DNA of 7,161 bases, taken from the NCBI GenBank assembly GCA_958438125.1, contig CAUBQN010000078.1, forward strand, positions 1-7,161, in the 5' to 3' direction. The DNA comes from an uncultured Collinsella sp. (GTDB lineage: Bacteria > Actinomycetota > Coriobacteriia > Coriobacteriales > Coriobacteriaceae). Made by a program: the position numbers and the translations under genes. The notes beneath the pieces are model-generated. The model made no database searches. It was given only the letters and a program-made list of their open reading frames with translations, and was not told where the DNA came from. This document shows, one piece after another, positions 1 to 5,188 of this stretch (positions are counted from its first letter, which is position 1; the number at the start of each line of letters is the position of its first letter).

Positions 1-5
1 ACGAG

Positions 6-410
6 ATGGCCTTTCCCATCGGTGCCCCCAACGACGCATTTGCGAAGTACTTTATTGGGCAAAGCTACCTCGCGCCCCTTTCCACCGAGCAGGTTGGCAT
101 TTACAACGTTACGTTTGAGCCCAGCTGCCGCAACAACTGGCATACCCATCACGCCAAAAGCGGTGGCGGGCAGATCCTCGTCTGCGTGGCCGGTCGAGGG
201 TTTTACCAGGAATGGGGAAAGCCGGCACAGGAGCTGCGCCCTGGCGATGTAGTAAATATTCCCGCGGGTGTAAAGCACTGGCACGGTGCGGCGCCAGACA
301 GCTGGTTCTCCCATCTCGCGGTGGAGGTTCCGGGCGAGGAGGCTTCCAACGAGTGGTTGGAACCTGTGGACGACGAGGAATACCTTACAGCGACTGACAA
401 GGAGGCTTAG
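6..410 (+). CDS. Small cupin-fold protein (possibly 5'-truncated by window edge)
   Basis: This is a single-domain cupin of about 134 residues from the first visible ATG. The conserved beta-barrel metal site is visible: motif 1 is around residues 44-66 (NWHTHH, then a Gly-rich turn and GQILVCVAGRG), and motif 2 is PGDVVNIPAGVKHWHG. The histidines of HTHH and HWHG are the likely metal ligands. Glutamine stands where many cupins have the motif 1 glutamate. Cupins of this type are often annotated as carboxymuconolactone-decarboxylase-associated, but the substrate cannot be read from sequence. The reading frame is open to base 3, and homologues I recall carry a few more N-terminal residues, so the real start may lie before the window. 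Its stop is two bases from the next gene's ATG, and that gene's ribosome binding site lies inside this one, so the two are very likely co-transcribed and translationally coupled. Confidence 0.88.
   Translation: MAFPIGAPNDAFAKYFIGQSYLAPLSTEQVGIYNVTFEPSCRNNWHTHHAKSGGGQILVCVAGRGFYQEWGKPAQELRPGDVVNIPAGVKHWHGAAPDSWFSHLAVEVPGEEASNEWLEPVDDEEYLTATDKEA
399..405 (+). promoter_or_regulatory. Ribosome binding site of the alpha/beta hydrolase
   Basis: A full AAGGAGG Shine-Dalgarno lies inside the last codons of the cupin, seven bases before the ATG at 413. It fixes the hydrolase start and indicates translational coupling with the cupin. Confidence 0.85.
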
Positions 411-412
411 GC

Positions 413-1384
413 ATGGAGCAGTTGAAACTGACGCAGGAATGGGACAAGGTGTTCCCCAAAAGTGACAAGGTTGAGCACAGCAAGGCGACTTTTCACAACC
501 GATACGGCATCACGCTGGCGGCCGACGTCTACGTGCCAAAGAACGTGGAGGGCAAGCTGCCTGCCATCGCCGTCAGCGGTCCGTTTGGCGCGGTGAAGGA
601 GCAAACGTCCGGCCTTTATGCGCAGAAAATGGCGGAGCTGGGCTTTTTCGCGATTGCCTTCGACCCGTCCTATACCGGCGAGAGCGGCGGTGCGCCCCGC
701 TATGTGGCATCGCCGGACATCAACACCGAGGATTTCTGCGCAGCGGTGGATTTCCTCTCTGTGCAGAATAGCGTTGACCCGGAGCGCATCGGTATCATCG
801 GCATCTGCGGTTGGGGCGGCATGGCAATCAATGCCGCAGCCATCGACACCCGTATCAAAGCTACCGCGGCTATGACCATGTACGATATGACCCGCGTGAC
901 CGCAAACGGCTACTTTGACGCCGAGGATTCCGAGCAGGCGCGCTTCGAAAAGCGGAAAGCGCTGAACGCGCAGCGCACCGAGGACTATAAAAATGACAGC
1001 TACGCGCTGGCGGGCGGCGTGGTCGATCAGCTGCCCGATGACGCGCCGCAGTTTGTGGCGGACTATTACGCCTACTACAAGACTCCGCGAGGCTACCATC
1101 CCCGCAGCCTGGGCTCCAATGGCGGTTGGAATGTGACGTCTTCGCTGTCGTTTTTGAATATGCCGATCTTGCAGTACGCCGGCGAGATCCGCTCCGCCGT
1201 GCTGCTGGTGCATGGCGAGAAGGCGCACTCCCGCTATTTCAGCGAAACCGCGTACAGCAAGCTGACGGGGGACAACAAGGAATTGCTCATTATCCCCGGT
1301 GCCAGTCACACCGACCTCTACGATCAGATGGACGTCATTCCGTTTGGAAAGCTGAAAGCGTTCTTTGAGGAGTATTTGAAATAA
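413..1384 (+). CDS. Alpha/beta hydrolase with cysteine nucleophile (dienelactone-hydrolase-like)
   Basis: This 323-residue protein is a complete alpha/beta-hydrolase and probably cytoplasmic, since no signal peptide is seen. The nucleophile elbow is GICGWGG (about residues 130-136), with Cys132 in place of the usual Ser. That is the arrangement of dienelactone hydrolases and relatives. The catalytic histidine is likely His299 in GASHTDLYD. The segment LLVHGEKAHSRYF precedes it and contains the probable acid-loop region. An oxyanion-side motif (SGPFGAVKEQ) lies near residues 55-63. The family includes poorly characterised members annotated only as alpha/beta hydrolase or YcjY-like. They act on esters, lactones or similar bonds, and the substrate here is unknown. 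The start is fixed by an AAGGAGG site seven bases upstream. It forms an operon with the preceding cupin, which suggests both act on the same small molecule. No clear hairpin-plus-T-tract terminator follows the stop. Confidence 0.9.
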   Translation: MEQLKLTQEWDKVFPKSDKVEHSKATFHNRYGITLAADVYVPKNVEGKLPAIAVSGPFGAVKEQTSGLYAQKMAELGFFAIAFDPSYTGESGGAPRYVASPDINTEDFCAAVDFLSVQNSVDPERIGIIGICGWGGMAINAAAIDTRIKATAAMTMYDMTRVTANGYFDAEDSEQARFEKRKALNAQRTEDYKNDSYALAGGVVDQLPDDAPQFVADYYAYYKTPRGYHPRSLGSNGGWNVTSSLSFLNMPILQYAGEIRSAVLLVHGEKAHSRYFSETAYSKLTGDNKELLIIPGASHTDLYDQMDVIPFGKLKAFFEEYLK

Positions 1385-1461
1385 GACGCACCTTGCTTTT
1401 TACTTATTAACGGTCATGCATTTAGCGAGGACGGTTTGCGGCAAGACGCCTCGCCGCGCTA

Positions 1462-1917
1462 CTAGTCGTCGGCCCGCGCCGCCGAGAGCAAGGCACCCAA
1501 GTCTGCCTGGATCGCCTCCGCCTTGTTTCCGAGCTGCAACGGGGCCGAGTCGCCCGAGATGTTTACGCTCAGCAGGTGCGCATCCGGCAGCTTTGCGGTC
1601 ATGCTCCAGAACGGGAGCGTGATGATGCCGGGGGTCATCTCGCCCACGCCGAGCTCCAGCAACAGCACGCGGCCAGCTCCGCGCTCGCGCATGAAACGCT
1701 CGTATCGTTCGAGACTCTCGCGCCATACCGTGCCCAGCAAAAACATGTCGTCTCGCACCCACGGCACAAGCTGCCAGCCGCAGTGCGGGCATCGGGGGAC
1801 ATCCTCGCTGCGGATCTCGAAGCCCGCACTGCCCACGTGGTTGTAATGATTGGCGTGAAGGCGGCCGTTGGAAAGAAACTCATTTCCGTGGGGAAGAATC
1901 TTCTCGGTGAGTAAAGC
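1462..1917 (-). pseudogene. Truncated Sir2-family NAD-dependent deacylase (C-terminal half only)
   Basis: The minus-strand frame from 1836 down to the TAG at 1462-1464 reads as the C-terminal part of a bacterial sirtuin. It has a zinc-ribbon-like VPRCPHCG, then LVPWVRDD, an alpha-helical WRESLERYERFM stretch, and the second half of the Rossmann fold as LLLELGVGEMTPGII and PFWSMTA, ending in ISGDSAPLQ and a short helix. Such sirtuins usually have about 250-300 residues, with an N-terminal NAD-binding part (GAGxS-type loop, then a catalytic His motif) and two Cys pairs. All of that is missing: the open frame extends only to a TGA at 1918-1920, has no ATG before the homologous part (only a GTG at 1834-1836), and holds one Cys pair. 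The next gene's stop lies 45 bases away, so there is no room for the lost half. I infer a decayed remnant; expression of an inactive fragment is possible but less likely. Confidence 0.68.
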
Positions 1918-1941
1918 TCATCGGAGCGGGGATAGAGCTTT
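1913..1941 (-). terminator. Possible weak terminator of the surface-protein gene
   Basis: A perfect 7-bp inverted repeat (AAAGCTC / GAGCTTT) with a 15-base loop lies about 24 bases beyond the stop of the LPxTG gene. On the minus strand only a short TTT, within the stem end, follows, with no long T-tract. Its position suits termination, but the structure is weak. It also overlaps the 5' edge of the sirtuin remnant. Confidence 0.35.
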
Positions 1942-1964
1942 GTCTGCGAGGTACGAAATGCTGA

Positions 1965-2885
1965 CTAGCGGTTGCGACGCCTTGTTGCGGAAATACCAAC
2001 TGCTGCAACTGCGCCACCGGCAACACTCAGGGCGACAGCCATCGCGCCGTTGTCGCCCGTCGCGGGTAGGGTGGTCCCGGCTGGTTTAACCGCCGCTACT
2101 GCCTTAGTGGAAACGGGATTTGCCGCGGGCTTTTCAGCCTTGGGCTGCGGTGTGGGGTCGGGCTTGGTTTCCGGTTCGGGTTTGACCTCTGGGCTCGGTT
2201 TAACACTTGGATCGGGTTTGGAACCGCTCGTATCGGTTGCAATCAAGTGCACGTCGCTGTCGAAGACGTAGCGGATGTAGTAATCGTGCCGCGTCTCGTG
2301 CATAATCCCCTGCCCGCTGTCGAAGTCGCGGTCAACGTGTGTGCCAAGGCGGGTTGAGCTGGTGAGGTTCAGTCTGTAAGGGATTTGGTCGTCGGCGTAG
2401 CCGCCTGTAAAGACAGCGGTTGCTCTAACGTGATTGTTGATCATGGTCAGGGCAATAGAGACGCTGGCCTCTTTGGGGTTCTCGGTTTTTATAAGGCCTT
2501 CGGTATCGGTGTCGATCTTGAAGAGATGGACGGTGCCGTTAAGCCCGTAGATGAAGTCCTCGGGTTTGTCGGGGAAATCGTATACAAACGCCTCATTCTG
2601 GACCAACATGAAGGCGGGAGGGAGCTCCAGGTCATAGTTATGGTCGACAACGGTGATAGCTGTGAGGCTGCCTTCCGCGTTGGCTTCGTCGCAGGTAATG
2701 GGTGCTGCGACATCGGTTTCGGGCATTTCTGTCGCCAGTGCTGCGCAGGGTAGCAAAAGCAGTCCCGCCACAAGAATGCTTACTCCGAAGGCGGCGACTC
2801 TGGCGCCTGCATGACGCTTGACGTTGCGGATAGACAGGCCAGTCCGTTTGTTATGGGTCTGCGGTGCAACATGCTGTCCATACAT
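1965..2885 (-). CDS. LPxTG sortase-anchored surface protein of unknown function
   Basis: This 306-residue protein has full wall-anchoring architecture. A basic N-region (residues 1-29) precedes a hydrophobic core (about 30-50), with a likely signal peptidase I cut after ALA at residue 51. An ectodomain (about 52-218) rich in beta-strand-like sequence follows. Next comes a Pro/Lys/Glu-rich spacer (about 220-257, with KPDPSVKPSPEVKPEPETKP-type repeats). LPATG is at 273-277, then a hydrophobic span and an RRRNR tail. A sortase would cleave between Thr and Gly and link the protein to peptidoglycan; no sortase lies in the window. I do not recognise the ectodomain. It has one Cys after the signal peptide and no obvious enzymatic motif, so an adhesin or structural role is only a guess. 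The ATG start is supported by an AAGGAG six bases upstream. A Cys in the signal region (LLLLPCAA) makes a poor lipobox, so a lipoprotein is unlikely. The gene is divergent from the flavoprotein gene. Confidence 0.88.
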   Translation of the reverse strand: MYGQHVAPQTHNKRTGLSIRNVKRHAGARVAAFGVSILVAGLLLLPCAALATEMPETDVAAPITCDEANAEGSLTAITVVDHNYDLELPPAFMLVQNEAFVYDFPDKPEDFIYGLNGTVHLFKIDTDTEGLIKTENPKEASVSIALTMINNHVRATAVFTGGYADDQIPYRLNLTSSTRLGTHVDRDFDSGQGIMHETRHDYYIRYVFDSDVHLIATDTSGSKPDPSVKPSPEVKPEPETKPDPTPQPKAEKPAANPVSTKAVAAVKPAGTTLPATGDNGAMAVALSVAGGAVAAVGISATRRRNR

Positions 2886-2891
2886 AAGGCG

Positions 2892-2897
2892 CTCCTT
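2892..2897 (-). promoter_or_regulatory. Ribosome binding site of the surface-protein gene
   Basis: AAGGAG on the minus strand, six bases from the ATG at 2885. It supports the long N-region as the true start of the signal peptide. Confidence 0.75.
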
Positions 2898-3166
2898 GTT
2901 CGTAGGCCGGTTTCCGCGGATCTATATTGCGCCTGGCCGATGCGGCTAGGCTCTTTCACGCGAACGCTTACGCGAGCAGGGAGAAAGCTCAAGCTAATTT
3001 TCCCACAGCCGATACTTTGTGAGCAACGATTTGCTGTTCAATTCTCGGAGAGAGAATCAAGACGGTCGAGGAGTTATCAGGCAATGAGATTGTGTCTAGA
3101 GAGCGCGAACGAGAGATGCGATCTACAGACGACTGAATAGCTCCATCTGTTTAGGTTAAAACAAAC

Positions 3167-3190
3167 TAATATGCCGCGCGTCTGCGGCAT
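3167..3190 (+). promoter_or_regulatory. Leader hairpin/operator-like dyad and possible -10 of the flavoprotein gene
   Basis: A perfect 7-bp inverted repeat, ATGCCGC / GCGGCAT with a 6-base loop, occupies 3171-3190 and ends one base before the ribosome binding site (AAGGAGG, 3192-3198). TAATAT at 3167-3172 could be a -10 box that overlaps its left edge, though no recognisable -35 precedes it. The dyad could be a repressor operator at the start of transcription, or an RNA hairpin that presents the ribosome binding site. Confidence 0.45.
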
Positions 3191-3207
3191 GAAGGAGGGA
3201 GATTTCT

Positions 3208-3738
3208 ATGAATATCGTTGTATTGAGTGGTAGCCCGCGCAAGGGTGCCAATACCGACACCATGGTCGAGGCCTTTGCCGAGACTGCGCGTGAGGACGGC
3301 AATACGGTCGAGGTCGTCCGCGTTGCCAGTAAGAAAATCTCTGGCTGCCTGGGGTGTCAGTATTGCTTCGCCCACGAGGGCACTTGCGTGCAGAAGGATG
3401 ACATGGCCAAGGTGATCGAGTCGCTGAAAGGCGCCGACATGGTTGTCTTCGCCTCGCCCATCTACTGGTTTGATATCACTGCGCAGGAGAAGGCCGCCAT
3501 CGACCGCCTGTACGCCTTCGGTGCCACGGGCTTTCCGTTCACCAAGACGGCCCTTTTGCTCGACAGCCACAGCGAGGGCGTCTATGACGCGGCGATCGCT
3601 ATGTACAAGTCCACATGCGCATACTGCAAGTGGGAGGACCAGGGCATTGTCACCATCAGCGGCATGACCGAGCGCGACAGCATGGCATCGTCGCCCAAGT
3701 TGGAAGAGGTGCGAGAGCTCGCTCGCAAGCTCGCCTAA
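3208..3738 (+). CDS. Flavodoxin-fold NAD(P)H-dependent FMN/iron-sulfur flavoprotein
   Basis: This 176-residue protein has the flavodoxin-like fold of NADPH-dependent FMN reductases. The N-terminal strand and phosphate-binding loop read MNIVVLSGSPRKGANT (1-16), which binds the FMN phosphate. A second flavin-contact loop is VVFASPIYWFDITAQ (around residues 79-93). Between them lies a compact cysteine cluster, C47-x2-C50-x2-C53-x6-C60, followed by KDDM. Archaeal iron-sulfur flavoprotein (Isf) uses a very similar compact motif to hold a 4Fe-4S cluster, so this may be a two-centre electron carrier; many relatives are annotated simply as flavodoxin family protein. It is probably a cytosolic oxidoreductase acting on quinones, oxygen or small organic electron acceptors; the partner is unknown. 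The ATG follows AAGGAGG by nine bases. It is transcribed alone, convergent with the ATPase gene. Confidence 0.88.
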   Translation: MNIVVLSGSPRKGANTDTMVEAFAETAREDGNTVEVVRVASKKISGCLGCQYCFAHEGTCVQKDDMAKVIESLKGADMVVFASPIYWFDITAQEKAAIDRLYAFGATGFPFTKTALLLDSHSEGVYDAAIAMYKSTCAYCKWEDQGIVTISGMTERDSMASSPKLEEVRELARKLA

Positions 3739-3748
3739 TGACAAGAAG

Positions 3749-3819
3749 AACGCATGGCAATCGGTGTTGGTGGAAATGCTTGCTGTCCTTACCGAGAGGA
3801 ATGCTGATTGCCATGCGTT
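3749..3819. repeat. 71-nt inverted-repeat structure between convergent genes (possible terminator)
   Basis: A perfect 14-bp inverted repeat, AACGCATGGCAATC at 3749-3762 and its complement at 3806-3819, encloses 43 bases. Inside, GGTGGA (3769-3774) can pair with TCC and ACC (3786-3793) with a 2-base bulge, which gives a forked stem. On the minus strand the outer stem is followed by TCTTCTTGT, so it may terminate the ATPase transcript. On the plus strand no T-tract follows. The long inner part is unusual for a simple terminator, so a structured RNA or a miniature mobile repeat remain possible. Confidence 0.55.
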
Positions 3820-3821
3820 GA

Positions 3822-3835
3822 TGTCCTTATGGACA
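3822..3835. other. Small hairpin TGTCC-TTAT-GGACA
   Basis: A perfect 5-bp stem with a 4-base loop lies between the 71-nt inverted repeat and the end of the ATPase gene. Its left arm and loop (TGTCCTTA) repeat a segment inside the larger element at 3783-3790. It may help end transcription, but alone it is weak. Confidence 0.3.
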
Positions 3836-3846
3836 ATCTCCGCATG

Positions 3847-4941
3847 CTAGGAGACTTTCTCGCTCAGGAACTCCCTGAACGCGGGGATGTCAAAGCCAAC
3901 GAGACCACGCCCGCGCTCTCCGATGACGCCGTCCTCGAGGAGGCGGCGCTTGTATTGGCTTGCGTAGTTGCTGGCGACGCCCATGCGTTTGGCTATCTCC
4001 GAGACCCTGCTGGGGCCAGAATCGGGCAGCATCGCGAGTAAAAACTCAATGTCTTTATCGGAAAGCTCTCGATAGGTCGTTTCGAGAATGCGATCGCGCA
4101 GTTCCATGCGGGCAAGCAGAGAACCCTGTTGGACATCAGATGCGCTGATTTTGGGCGAGCTCTCCGAAACATCCCAAGTGCGATATCCGACGAGCTGCAT
4201 CATGTAGGGGAATCCGTCGACGGCCTTCACAGCATCCTCGAGCGCTTCTGGTGTGATTGAGCGGCCTCCGGCCTCAACGGTTTTGCGGAATGCGTTTGCA
4301 ATTTCAACGTCAGTGATTCGTCCTAATTGATGATATTGGGAACGTCTGAGGAACGAGACGGAATCGTTGCGTAGCAGTGCCGATACTTTGTAGGGTAGTC
4401 CTGCCATGAGTAGGGCGACTTTTTTACCTTCGCGCACAAAGTGCTGGTAAACAGAGGCAAATTGGAGCATTTCATCAAGATCGACAGTGACTTCATCGAT
4501 GGTGATGAGAAGTCCGATGTCATGTTTTTCGAGTTGCTTAAAGATGCCATTCATACGTGTGCGCCAGTTGCCCTGGGCCTCTTGAGCATATGTCCAATCG
4601 ATGCCCACTGGACCAATTTGAACGCCGTTTATGCGCGCATGAGGCTGTGAGAGGTAGCTATCTGCGGCTTCTTTGGTTCGCTCGATAATATCTTCGAGCA
4701 TGCCTGGCATGGCGGAGACATTTGCTGCGATCCAACCGTGTTCAAGCGCCGTTTCTGAAAGGAGCGAGAGAAGCGCCGTCTTGCCCGTTCCCCTTGCGCC
4801 CGTAAAAATGGTCGACAGGTTGGGATCTCCCGGGCCGTTGATAAAGCCACGGTTGATGTCACGCAGAATATGCTCGCGACCCGCTAGAAAGGGAGGGACG
4901 CTTCCAAATGTTGGGGTAAAGGGGTTCTTGCTGTACTCCAT
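3847..4941 (-). CDS. AAA/STAND-type P-loop ATPase with C-terminal winged helix
   Basis: From the ATG at 4939-4941 the protein has 364 residues. PFLAGREHIL near residues 17-26 is the entry motif typical of AAA_16/ATPase_2-like proteins. Walker A is GARGTGKT (48-55) and Walker B LLITIDEV (144-151). KVALLMAGLP further on resembles the sensor-1 strand seen in Orc1/Cdc6-like and STAND NTPases. A lid-like helical region with DGFPYMMQLVGY follows. The last ~54 residues (311-364) look like a winged helix-turn-helix (VSEIAKRMGVASNYASQYKRRL). The overall plan is ATPase plus DNA-binding tail, as in Orc1/Cdc6 and archaeal MNS-type ATPases. The role is unknown; a nucleotide-controlled regulator is an inference. 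An in-frame TTG at 4993-4995 would add 18 residues read from the upstream repeats, but the AAAGGAG five bases before the ATG decides the start. The gene is visibly more AT-rich than the topoisomerase next door and has no operon partner, which suggests acquisition. Confidence 0.82.
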   Translation of the reverse strand: MEYSKNPFTPTFGSVPPFLAGREHILRDINRGFINGPGDPNLSTIFTGARGTGKTALLSLLSETALEHGWIAANVSAMPGMLEDIIERTKEAADSYLSQPHARINGVQIGPVGIDWTYAQEAQGNWRTRMNGIFKQLEKHDIGLLITIDEVTVDLDEMLQFASVYQHFVREGKKVALLMAGLPYKVSALLRNDSVSFLRRSQYHQLGRITDVEIANAFRKTVEAGGRSITPEALEDAVKAVDGFPYMMQLVGYRTWDVSESSPKISASDVQQGSLLARMELRDRILETTYRELSDKDIEFLLAMLPDSGPSRVSEIAKRMGVASNYASQYKRRLLEDGVIGERGRGLVGFDIPAFREFLSEKVS

Positions 4942-4946
4942 GGTAG

Positions 4947-4953
4947 CTCCTTT
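4947..4953 (-). promoter_or_regulatory. Ribosome binding site of the ATPase gene, formed by the end of a repeat
   Basis: AAAGGAG on the minus strand lies five bases before the ATG. Its AAAGG is the last five bases of the third 19-bp repeat copy, so anything bound to that repeat would cover the ribosome binding site. Confidence 0.8.
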
Positions 4954-5005
4954 GCAAGTTTTGCTAATTTTTGCAACTTTTGCTAACTTTTGCAAGTTTT
5001 GCTAA
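4949..5005 (-). repeat. Three 19-bp tandem repeats in the ATPase leader
   Basis: On the minus strand three head-to-tail 19-bp copies run from 5005 to 4949: TTAGCAAAACTTGCAAAAG, TTAGCAAAAGTTGCAAAAA and TTAGCAAAACTTGCAAAGG. Each copy is itself two similar halves, TTAGCAAAA and TTGCAAAA, so six elements recur every 9-10 bases, close to one helical turn. The last copy runs into the ribosome binding site. Such phased arrays fit binding sites for a multimeric regulator, possibly the winged-helix ATPase itself. The unit length is not a multiple of three, so the array is not coding. Confidence 0.85.
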
Positions 5006-5041
5006 CGACTGACCAATGGGCATCGAAGCAGTGACGCTGAC

Positions 5042-5092
5042 ATTTTTTACGCAGAAAAATAAGCAGAAATCAATTTATCTGCGTTAAAAAAT
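5042..5092 (-). promoter_or_regulatory. AT-rich dyad over a probable ATPase promoter
   Basis: ATTTTTTACGCAGA at 5042-5055 and TCTGCGTTAAAAAAT at 5078-5092 are inverted repeats that differ by one inserted base. A third GCAGA lies at 5063-5067. On the minus strand TTGATT (complement of 5068-5073) and TAAAAA (complement of 5044-5049) are spaced 18 bases apart and could be -35 and -10 boxes. The CGCAGA/TCTGCG arms would then flank or overlap the promoter like an operator. Transcription would start near 5037, giving a leader of about 95 bases that contains all three 19-bp repeats. Confidence 0.5.
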
Positions 5093-5102
5093 AGTTGAGA
5101 AG

Positions 5103-5151
5103 AAAAACGACGAGTCCCGGGCGCAATGCCGTTGCGTTCCGGGCCTCGTCG
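5103..5151 (-). terminator. Rho-independent terminator of the topoisomerase gene
   Basis: On the minus strand, 38 bases after the stop, a long stem forms from three paired blocks: CGACGAG/CTCGTCG, CCCGG/CCGGG and CGCAA/TTGCG, with one or two mismatches between blocks and a 5-base loop. It is followed directly by TTTTTCTTCT (complement of 5098-5107). On the plus strand no T-tract follows, so it acts toward the ATPase gene only. Confidence 0.85.
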
Positions 5152-5188
5152 CTTTGAGAAGTATCTAACGGTCTCGTTGCCGTGGCAC

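Larger units (their letters stand above)
2886..3207. other. Divergent intergenic region, about 320 bases
   Basis: This region separates the LPxTG gene (minus) from the flavoprotein gene (plus) and must hold both promoters. For the minus-strand gene, TATAGA (complement of 2921-2926) could be a -10 box, but no good -35 is seen at the right distance. A small hairpin, ATTCTC / GAGAAT with a 5-base loop, lies at 3041-3057. The part beyond about 3140 is AT-rich and holds the flavoprotein leader. I see no RNA gene and no convincing ORF; an 18-codon frame at 3084-3140 is not supported. Confidence 0.5.

Noticed and set aside
407..1309. 300-residue minus-strand frame opposite the hydrolase
   Set aside because: It is a mirror frame of a clearly recognised plus-strand hydrolase with a strong ribosome binding site; its composition (His/Arg/Val rich) and lack of motifs mark it as non-coding.
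1425..1454. GCGAGG/CCTCGC dyad between the hydrolase and the sirtuin remnant as a terminator
   Set aside because: Only 6 bp with an 18-base loop and no T-tract on either strand; a competing GCGGC/GCCGC pairing is equally weak.
2140..2220. Imperfect short DNA repeats as a separate repeat element
   Set aside because: They are fully explained by the Pro/Lys/Glu-rich spacer of the LPxTG protein.
3084..3140. 18-codon ORF upstream of the flavoprotein with a distant GGAG
   Set aside because: Too short, spacing poor, and no sign of a leader-peptide logic such as repeated regulatory codons.
3166..3744. 192-residue minus-strand frame opposite the flavoprotein
   Set aside because: The plus strand has a motif-rich flavoprotein and a good start; the opposite frame has no family signature.
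4949..5005. CRISPR-like array or coding extension of the ATPase
   Set aside because: Units abut with no spacers, so it is not CRISPR; the in-frame TTG extension is less likely than the ATG that follows a strong ribosome binding site.
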